Shown here: piece after piece, positions 58,910 through 64,000 of the stretch
How positions within the stretch are numbered: position 1 is the first letter of the stretch
Layout: every line of letters starts with the position of its first letter
DNA from: Clostridia bacterium
Lineage (GTDB): Bacteria; Bacillota; Clostridia; Christensenellales; Borkfalkiaceae
NCBI GenBank assembly: GCA_017545865.1
Contig: JAFWXO010000033.1
Span: forward strand, 95,915 to 159,914
Length of the DNA: 64,000 nt
Direction of reading: 5' to 3'
Program-made: the position numbers and the translations under genes
Notes under the pieces: model-generated
Database searches by the model: none
What the model saw: only the letters and a program-made list of their open reading frames with translations
Told to the model about the DNA's origin: nothing

Positions 58910-60859
58910 ATGAAATTTGCTTGGGCGGGAAACCGCGAAAAGAAAAACACCTTGATTTGTTTTGAACTTAAAACGGAAACTAATTGCGATGCCTTAAAAC
59001 TTTCGGCAGTTGATTTTTATCAAGTTTATCTTGACGAAAAGTTCGTTTCTTACGGACCTGAAAGGACTTCGGCGGGCTATTCAAGATTGAGAGAAATTTC
59101 TTTAAACGGCGCAAAGCATATTCAAATTTTCGTTTCCGCCTACAACACCGATTGTTACGCTTGCGATAGGCAACTTCCATTCTTTGGCGCTCAAGTTTTA
59201 AGTGGGGATAGAGTAGTTTACGATACCTTTGATTTTGACTGCAAAAATTATTTAAACAAACTTAGAAAAGTTCCCAAATACTCTTCTCAACGCGGGTTTA
59301 CCGAGTGGTACGATTATTCCGTTAGCGATATTGAAAACTTAACTCTTTATGAAGTTGAAAGCCCTATATTATTAGGCGGGCTCGGTGACACGTCTAAATA
59401 CGTTAACTATCCCCTTCAAAAAAGTTCAAGTGGCGTTTTTGAAGATTTTGACGTTATCTCTAAAGAAGACTTTGAAATTTTACAACGCCATAGAGTAAGC
59501 GAAGATATTTTGCTTACCGACGTAGATTTTTTAGGTGCTATTCAAAACAAAGCCTATAATGCGGTAGATTATAAATTGCCCGAAGAAAAAACAGGCTTTA
59601 TCAACCTTAAAATCAACGCCGATAACCTTGTGGATATCTACGTCGTTTTTGAAGAGATTTTGGTTGACGGCAAGTGGAATTTCCGCCGTACGTCCTGCAA
59701 CGATTATATCGTTATAAAAAACGTAAAAGGAAGTGTGGATTTTTTAAGTTTCGAGCCGTACGTCGTAAAACATTTAAAGATTATTACCACTCGTGAAGCG
59801 GATATTGTTCCAAATATCGTCGGGCTTGAAAACAACTTAGTAGAAAAGCCTAAACTTAGTGGGGATAAAAAGATAGATTGCGTTATAAATTCGGCGCACA
59901 ATACCTTTATTCAAAACGCGGTCGATTTATTTACCGATTGTCCCGGTCGCGAGCGCGCCGGTTGGCTTTGCGACAGTTATTTTATGGGAATTTCGGAAGA
60001 CTTTTTTACGGGTAAAAATTCCATTGAGAAAAACTATCTTGAAAATATAATTTTATCTAAGACGCCCGAACTTCCACAAGGAATGCTCCCAAAATGTTTC
60101 CCGTCCGAACACTACGGCGGAGTTTATATCCCAAACTGGGCGATGTGGTTTATCGTTGAACTTGAAAGTTATTTTTCAAGAACTAAGGACTTTGAACTTA
60201 TTAACTTGGCAAAGGAGAAGGTTTACGGCGTAATAGACTTTTTCAAAAAATATTTAAACGAGTACGGCTTGCTTGAAAACTTGGAAAGTTGGATATTTAT
60301 CGAGTGGAGCGTTTGCAACCATCCCGATTATATAAGGGGGGTAAATTTCCCATCAAATATGATTTACGCTTACGCTTTAACTTGTGCCGGAAAACTTTAT
60401 AATGACGAAAGTTTAATAAATCAAGCAAAAGCGCTAAAAGAAACTATTTATAAACTGTCGTTCAACGGAGAGTTCTTTGCCGATAACTCCGTAAGGGTGG
60501 ATGGAAATCTCGTCCGTCAAGACGGGCATATTAGCGAAACTTGTCAATACTACGCGTTGTTTACGGGGCTTTGCCCAAGTCAAGCGTTTAAAGAGAAAAT
60601 GATAACCGAGTTTGGACCTAAAAGAGACGAACTCACTTTTAAAGAAATCGGGCGCAGTAACGTGTTTATTGGATATTATTTAAGGTATTTATGGCTTCTT
60701 AGCGTCAATGAAAAGAAAAGAATTTTAGACGAGAGCGTCGATTATTTTTATAATATGGCGTCAAAAACGGGAACTTTATGGGAAAGGGATACGCCCACCG
60801 CAAGTTGCAATCACGGTTTTGCTTCCGTTATCGCTTATATTTACTCAAAATGCTTATAA
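58910..60859 (+). CDS. GH78-like alpha-L-rhamnosidase family protein
   Basis: A 649-residue protein lacking a signal peptide. An N-terminal beta-sandwich part (about residues 1-320) includes VDFYQVYLDEKFVSYGPERT, as in rhamnosidases. The helical-barrel domain has the family motif FTDCPGRERAGWLCDSYF near 343-360 (catalytic acid region), then PNWAMWFIVELESYF near 408 and a C-terminal acidic DGHISETCQYYALF near 545, where the base Glu is expected. The sugar may differ from rhamnose. AAGGAG precedes the ATG, and a strong terminator follows. Confidence 0.82.
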   Translation: MKFAWAGNREKKNTLICFELKTETNCDALKLSAVDFYQVYLDEKFVSYGPERTSAGYSRLREISLNGAKHIQIFVSAYNTDCYACDRQLPFFGAQVLSGDRVVYDTFDFDCKNYLNKLRKVPKYSSQRGFTEWYDYSVSDIENLTLYEVESPILLGGLGDTSKYVNYPLQKSSSGVFEDFDVISKEDFEILQRHRVSEDILLTDVDFLGAIQNKAYNAVDYKLPEEKTGFINLKINADNLVDIYVVFEEILVDGKWNFRRTSCNDYIVIKNVKGSVDFLSFEPYVVKHLKIITTREADIVPNIVGLENNLVEKPKLSGDKKIDCVINSAHNTFIQNAVDLFTDCPGRERAGWLCDSYFMGISEDFFTGKNSIEKNYLENIILSKTPELPQGMLPKCFPSEHYGGVYIPNWAMWFIVELESYFSRTKDFELINLAKEKVYGVIDFFKKYLNEYGLLENLESWIFIEWSVCNHPDYIRGVNFPSNMIYAYALTCAGKLYNDESLINQAKALKETIYKLSFNGEFFADNSVRVDGNLVRQDGHISETCQYYALFTGLCPSQAFKEKMITEFGPKRDELTFKEIGRSNVFIGYYLRYLWLLSVNEKKRILDESVDYFYNMASKTGTLWERDTPTASCNHGFASVIAYIYSKCL

Positions 60860-60863
60860 TAAT

Positions 60864-60893
60864 AAAAGGAGTTCGAAAATCGAACTCCTTTTA
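60864..60893. terminator. Bidirectional terminator after the GH78-like gene
   Basis: A 13-bp perfect stem (60864-60876 with 60880-60892), 3-nt loop, A/T tracts on both sides. Confidence 0.9.
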
Positions 60894-60895
60894 AT

Positions 60896-61675
60896 TTATA
60901 CTTTAACCGTTAAACCGTCGTAAGCAACGCTTGCGCCTATTTCGCTCATAATTTTTTCAGTTTCGTCGTGGCTAACGTGTAGGGACGGCGCTAAATGCGA
61001 TACTAAAACTTTACTGTTTTCGTTGATAATTCCCCAAGTTTTAAAAGACGGCAATAAAACTCTAATCATAGGGATTGTGTTATGCTCGCATACGCGATAA
61101 TCTCCGAGTTTGTCACCCACGGTGCAGTCGAGAACTAATAAATCAATATTAGAGTCTTTGAGCGCGTAATAAGTTTCTCTTAAAAACCACGCGCCGTCGC
61201 AAGCGTACATAAATTTTTTGCCGTTTTTCTCAAACAACAAGTGTTGGGGGAGCGACCTTTCGTCGTGGTTTGCGTAGTAGGTGGTGATAGTGAAATTTTT
61301 ATCAAGTTCAACGGGTGTCATTTTAGTTAATCGCTTTACGATAACGTTATTTATATCGGGGACTGTAGCGTCGCTTCTTATCCAAAGGTTAAGGGGCGTT
61401 TTTCTTAAACTTGCAATATATTCTATCGCCTTAAAATTACAGTGGTCGCCGTGAAGGTGTGTTAAAAATACGTCGCTAATATTCTTAGCGTCAACGCCGG
61501 CAATTTTAATTGAATCTAAACAGTGAAAACCGCAGTCGATAAGTATCGTACCGTTGAGTAGAGCGCAAGCCGAACGGCGAACGTCTTTATCAAACTTATC
61601 TTTAAATTCCGTTTGAAGTTTTGGTGAATAATCCCAAGCGCTAGTGCCTAAGAACAGCAATTCAAATTCATTCAT
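60896..61675 (-). CDS. MBL-fold metallohydrolase
   Basis: A 259-residue metallo-beta-lactamase-fold protein. The FLTHLHGDHCNFK motif near residues 71-83 binds two metals, YYANHDERSLPQHL gives a further His, MYACDGAW the bridging Asp, and VLVSHLAPSLHVSHDE the late His. It resembles PhnP/RNase Z-type phosphodiesterases such as the cyclic-ribose-phosphate enzyme, but no phn gene is near. It follows a PHP gene by 14 nt, so the two hydrolases probably share a transcript and perhaps a pathway. Confidence 0.85.
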   Translation of the reverse strand: MNEFELLFLGTSAWDYSPKLQTEFKDKFDKDVRRSACALLNGTILIDCGFHCLDSIKIAGVDAKNISDVFLTHLHGDHCNFKAIEYIASLRKTPLNLWIRSDATVPDINNVIVKRLTKMTPVELDKNFTITTYYANHDERSLPQHLLFEKNGKKFMYACDGAWFLRETYYALKDSNIDLLVLDCTVGDKLGDYRVCEHNTIPMIRVLLPSFKTWGIINENSKVLVSHLAPSLHVSHDETEKIMSEIGASVAYDGLTVKV

Positions 61676-61689
61676 AATATAACCTTTTT

Positions 61690-62364
61690 TTAATTTTCAA
61701 TAATCTTATAGTTACCGCTTTTTAGCACGGAAACGAGTTCATAAGGCGTTTTTATAATCTCATTCGTTTCAATTCCACCGCTTGCGGGCTTCGTGTAGCC
61801 GTGATAATCCGAGCCGGAAGTCATAGGTTTTTCATAATGGATAGCAAACGCTTTTGCAAGTTCGTTTCTAAACGGCGGATTGCAACCGTTGTGCGCTTCT
61901 ATTCCAAACAGTAGTGACGGGTCGGAAACCGTCATTCCGTCTCTAAACGGATGGGCTTGAACTATTAGCGCGTCGCTTGGCAAAACGGATACGAGTTCGT
62001 TTAGATTTTTAAGTTCGTGCAAAAACGGTGCGTTATAGAAAAAATCTTCGGTCAATCCGTAAACGAGATAGTCGTTATTAGTTCCGTTAAAACGAACTTC
62101 TGCTCCGGGAAGAACGGTAAACCCGTGTTTTTCCCCTTCGTTTCTCGCTTGATAATAACCCTTTAACCATCTTTCTATTTTCTGCTTATGCGTCATTCCT
62201 TTAAGTTCGTTTTTGTACCACTCGTGGAAAATAGAAAAACAATGGTCGGTTACGACCATACCGCTATAACCTAAATCTATATATTTTTTAACGCTATCCG
62301 CGCCACTTACCGTTGCAACCTTATCGCACTCTGAAGTGTGTAAATGCAATTCGTATTTATACAA
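61690..62364 (-). CDS. PHP-domain phosphoesterase-like protein
   Basis: About 224 residues from TTG 62364; I chose it because AAAGGAG lies 8 nt upstream and the protein then starts right at YKYELHLHTSECD. Metal motifs are ELHLHTSE, MVVTDHCFSIF, AQAHPFRDG-type VQAHPFRDGM near 135, and SGSDYHGYTK near 185. Upstream lie two dyads, including the perfect CGTAAATATTTACG (62399-62412), which may be an operator. It precedes the MBL gene in one operon. Confidence 0.83.
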   Translation of the reverse strand: MYKYELHLHTSECDKVATVSGADSVKKYIDLGYSGMVVTDHCFSIFHEWYKNELKGMTHKQKIERWLKGYYQARNEGEKHGFTVLPGAEVRFNGTNNDYLVYGLTEDFFYNAPFLHELKNLNELVSVLPSDALIVQAHPFRDGMTVSDPSLLFGIEAHNGCNPPFRNELAKAFAIHYEKPMTSGSDYHGYTKPASGGIETNEIIKTPYELVSVLKSGNYKIIEN

Positions 62365-62398
62365 AAAATTATCTCCTTTTAAACCGAATACGGTTGCG

Positions 62399-62412
62399 CG
62401 TAAATATTTACG
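62399..62412. promoter_or_regulatory. 14-bp palindrome upstream of the PHP-MBL operon
   Basis: CGTAAATATTTACG is a perfect palindrome about 35 bp before the TTG start. A weak -10-like TAAATA lies within it on the minus strand. Confidence 0.4.
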
Positions 62413-62556
62413 TGCTTTATTTTTCAAAATACAAAAATCTCGTTTTAATAATATCATAAAAAAAATATGAATGCAAGAACATAATTTGCTTGAAAAAGTG
62501 TCCTTATTTGTATTGATTTTTAAATGTCTTTATGTTACGCTTTATTAGGAGAATTT

Positions 62557-62907
62557 ATGATAACGCAAGAAATTTTAGAAAAGCTAATGCCTATTAGCGA
62601 TGAAGAAAACTTAATATTAGCGGGCGCGAGCGTTAATAAAAGCATTTATACAAACGGCGACGGCAATGTAATAAGGCACGATAAGCTAATATCTGGCGAT
62701 AAGCTTATTCACGTTAGACCGCACGTAAGATTTGCTCATTTTCCACAGCACACCCACGATTATATTGAAGTGGTTTATATGTGCTCGGGGCAAACGACGC
62801 ATATAATAAACGGAAATAAACTTATTTTGAAGGAAGGAGAACTACTTTTTCTTGGCCAAAACGCCGTTTTAATTTTGATAAAAGGACAAACAAAAAACCT
62901 AAACTGA
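62557..62907 (+). pseudogene. Truncated AraC-family regulator (sensor domain only)
   Basis: About 116 residues from ATG 62557 (AGGAG upstream). The N-terminal cupin is clear: VRFAHFPQHTHDYIEVVYM, then TTHIINGNKLILKEGELLFLGQNA. Homology stops there, and the last dozen or so codons look like random terminator-flanking sequence. The DNA-binding domain (usually about 170 further residues) is missing, so this is a broken gene. The break lies some 50 bp from a tRNA-Arg fragment, linking the loss to integration or excision events. Confidence 0.8.
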
Positions 62908-62932
62908 ACTTAATGTTCGGCTTAGGTCTTTG
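62896..62932. terminator. Terminator-like hairpin next to tRNA fragment 1
   Basis: CCTAAACTGAAC (about 62898-62909) pairs with 62915-62926 with one mismatch and a wobble. On the minus strand it follows the tRNA 3' end, as a tRNA terminator would. Confidence 0.6.
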
Positions 62933-62951
62933 TTGGCGCGCCGTAAGAGAT
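62929..62951 (-). repeat. tRNA-Arg 3'-end fragment 1 (att remnant)
   Basis: These 23 bp are identical to 63077-63099 and read, on the minus strand, as the end of a tRNA: part of the T-stem, the acceptor strand ACGGCGC, discriminator G and CCA. Homology ends inside the T-stem. Confidence 0.8.
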
Positions 62952-62960
62952 ATAGCCACA

Positions 62961-63027
62961 CCCTACTAGCGTAGGGACACCCTGGCTAGTTACCGCTAAA
63001 GCGGATAACCGAACGAGTTCTCATCTC
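62961..63027. repeat. Short-hairpin array between the two tRNA fragments
   Basis: CCCTAC-TAGC-GTAGGG (62961-62976), TTACCGC-TAAA-GCGGATAA (62990-63008) and GAAC-GA-GTTC (63011-63020), with ATCTC-type spacers. It shares two exact blocks with 58218-58249. Confidence 0.8.
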
Positions 63028-63048
63028 TTACTTTGCGCAATAAACAAA

Positions 63049-63079
63049 AAAGGACAACCCACAAGGGTTAGTCCTTTTT
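63049..63079 (-). terminator. Terminator of the tRNA-Arg fragment 2 locus
   Basis: AAAAAGGAC.AACCC pairs with GGGTTAGTCCTTTTT around ACAA, with a one-base bulge. On the minus strand it lies 3 nt after the tRNA CCA, so it is probably the original tRNA terminator. Confidence 0.75.
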
Positions 63080-63081
63080 GT

Positions 63082-63126
63082 TGGCGCGCCGTAAGAGATT
63101 CGAACTCCTGACCTTCGGTTCCGTAG
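63082..63126 (-). repeat. 3' half of a tRNA-Arg(ACG) gene (attachment-site remnant)
   Basis: Read on the minus strand: anticodon loop CTACGGA (anticodon ACG at 63124-63122), 3' anticodon strand ACCGA, variable loop AGGTC, T-stem/loop AGGAG-TTCGAAT-CTCTT, acceptor strand ACGGCGC, discriminator G and encoded CCA. The 5' half is absent: the bases before the loop (63127 onward) cannot pair with ACCGA. A tRNA cut at the anticodon loop is the usual trace of tyrosine-recombinase integration. Confidence 0.88.
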
Positions 63127-63157
63127 GGGCTTCAAAACATTGTTTTTTAAGCCCTTG

Positions 63158-63361
63158 GGTTAGAACAATAATGATTGTTGTTTATCTTTGAAAACTGCCT
63201 AAAAATCACAGGTTAGAACAGTTTTTTATATAAATTAAGCACACTTTTGCTATAAAAAACACTAAACGTTATTAATGATAAATACAAATAAAGCCCGAAG
63301 GTCATTACACGAATTTTTGCATTTTTTGAGTAAAAAAGGTTAGAACAAATCCGTTCTAACC
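63158..63361. repeat. Four copies of the 9-mer GTTCTAACC/GGTTAGAAC
   Basis: Copies at 63158-63166, 63211-63219 and 63338-63346 read GGTTAGAAC, and 63353-63361 reads GTTCTAACC, forming an inverted pair with the third. All lie within 235 bp of the tRNA fragment. The stretch 62908-63564 holds no recognisable gene. Confidence 0.85.
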
Positions 63362-63564
63362 TATCTTTATTTATATATGATGTTTGTTAGCAAACACGAC
63401 AACTTGATTTGATACGCAAATAATAAAGTCCCCATCAAATAAAACCACGTGAAAATGGAAATTTAATTTTCTTAAAATTGATTTTGCGATTAAAACCCGT
63501 TTCTCATTAACATTATTTTAAAAATTTCGTATAATAGATATGCTAAACTCGATAACGTTTTAGA

Positions 63565-64000
63565 TTATATATGTTTTTCAGCAAGGCGTTTTTGTCGCCT
63601 AACTCTATTTATATGCCTTTCAAAGTCACCGTTTGCTATTAGTTCTGCAACGAGATATTGAATGTAGGTTGGCACGGTACAAGAATGAAAACCAAGTTTT
63701 TCTTGGAATACGGGAACAAGTTGGGTAGGTAATACCATATATCCAATACGCAAAGCAGAAGATATAGTTTTAGAAAATGTATTAAGGTATATTACGTTAT
63801 TTGCTTTCGTTGTGGCAAAAAGCGTTTCTTCGGGTTTTTTAGATATAGAAAACTCTGACTCAAAATCATCTTCAATAATATATTTGCCTTTATCATTAGC
63901 CCAAGATAAGTATTCGTGCTTTTTAGAAGCACTTGCAGAAACTCCACTTGGGAAACTACGATAGGGCGAAACGTGTAAAATGGTTGCATTGCAGTTCCAT
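63565..64000 (-). CDS. MocR/PdxR-type GntR regulator, partial, with shortened C-terminus
   Basis: The frame is open from the window edge to a TAA at 63565 (145 codons). It matches the aminotransferase-like domain of MocR regulators: LHVSPYRSFPSGVSASASKK, YIIEDDFESEF, VIYLNTFSKTISSALRIGYM (with the PLP-binding Lys) and FERHINRVRRQKR. The N-terminal DNA-binding domain should lie beyond 64000. It stops about 80-90 residues early compared with the family, soon after the ERHI motif, so it is truncated. The region looks more AT-rich than the rest of the window. Confidence 0.78.
   Translation of the reverse strand, partial: WNCNATILHVSPYRSFPSGVSASASKKHEYLSWANDKGKYIIEDDFESEFSISKKPEETLFATTKANNVIYLNTFSKTISSALRIGYMVLPTQLVPVFQEKLGFHSCTVPTYIQYLVAELIANGDFERHINRVRRQKRLAEKHI

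Noticed and set aside
63082-63126. Functional tRNA gene
   Set aside because: Acceptor 5' strand, D arm and 5' anticodon strand are missing; the bases to the right cannot pair with the remaining half.

Overview
The window looks like chromosome of an uncultured, spore-forming, fermentative Clostridia-type Firmicute. The basis is genes for SpoIIID, a CwlD-like amidase and SigH, strong AGGAG-type ribosome sites, and many TTGACA/TATAAT promoters with 17-bp spacing. Base composition is moderately AT-rich. dnaA, recF, mnmG, dnaX, ybaB and recR lie together, so the first half is probably near the replication origin. No rRNA, complete tRNA, CRISPR array, transposase or integrase gene is visible.

Layout. 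1-5.4 kb: end of an EF-G-like gene, a PfkB sugar kinase, an HD hydrolase, a BrkB/YihY membrane protein, an ACT + PFL pair and spoIIID. 5.5-10.7 kb: a citrate-to-2-oxoglutarate operon (Re-citrate synthase-like enzyme, GntR regulator, aconitase, isocitrate dehydrogenase). 10.7-17.8 kb, minus strand: FAD oxidoreductase, CofE-like ligase, then glnN-serC-serA. Together these form a carbon-to-glutamate/glutamine/serine block. 17.9-23.7 kb: cwlD, then a seven-gene run mrnC-rlmB-sigH-dnaX-ybaB-recR-rsuA. 23.7-28 kb: FAD oxidoreductase, a repeat island, a GH63-like glycosidase. 28-34.3 kb: dnaA-mnmG-small ORF-Dabb, with divergent recF, then malQ. 34.3-40.5 kb: an ABC exporter with two tandem PHP proteins, and a TIM-like isomerase with an FGGY kinase. 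40.6-42.3 kb: a BspA-like lipoprotein.

42.5-54.5 kb is the main accessory metabolic locus. It holds NagA, a NagB-like protein, two ceramidase-fold paralogs, a HAD phosphatase, an alpha/beta hydrolase, a CapA-like protein, an MFS transporter, a fucose/arabinose-isomerase-like protein and an AraC regulator. Most units have a strong promoter, several with a perfect dyad at the start site. I read it as an uncharacterised (amino)sugar-conjugate pathway; both ceramidase-fold proteins lack the canonical GDVSPN serine. 54.5-62.5 kb: a CrtI-like oxidoreductase split by an in-frame TAA with an intact-looking tail after it, a BFD-like [2Fe-2S] protein, a nucleoside hydrolase-ribokinase operon, a truncated PHP gene, a GH78-like rhamnosidase, an MBL hydrolase and another PHP protein.

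The right end (62.5-64 kb) looks like an integration scar. An AraC gene is cut off. Two 3' fragments of a tRNA-Arg(ACG) gene follow, the longer beginning exactly at the anticodon loop. Copies of a 9-mer, GTTCTAACC, lie in the sequence beyond, ahead of a shortened MocR-type regulator gene. The same 9-mer cluster interrupts the PHP gene at 58.45 kb. Short-hairpin arrays of one style recur at 25.3, 42.35, 58.2 and 63.0 kb.
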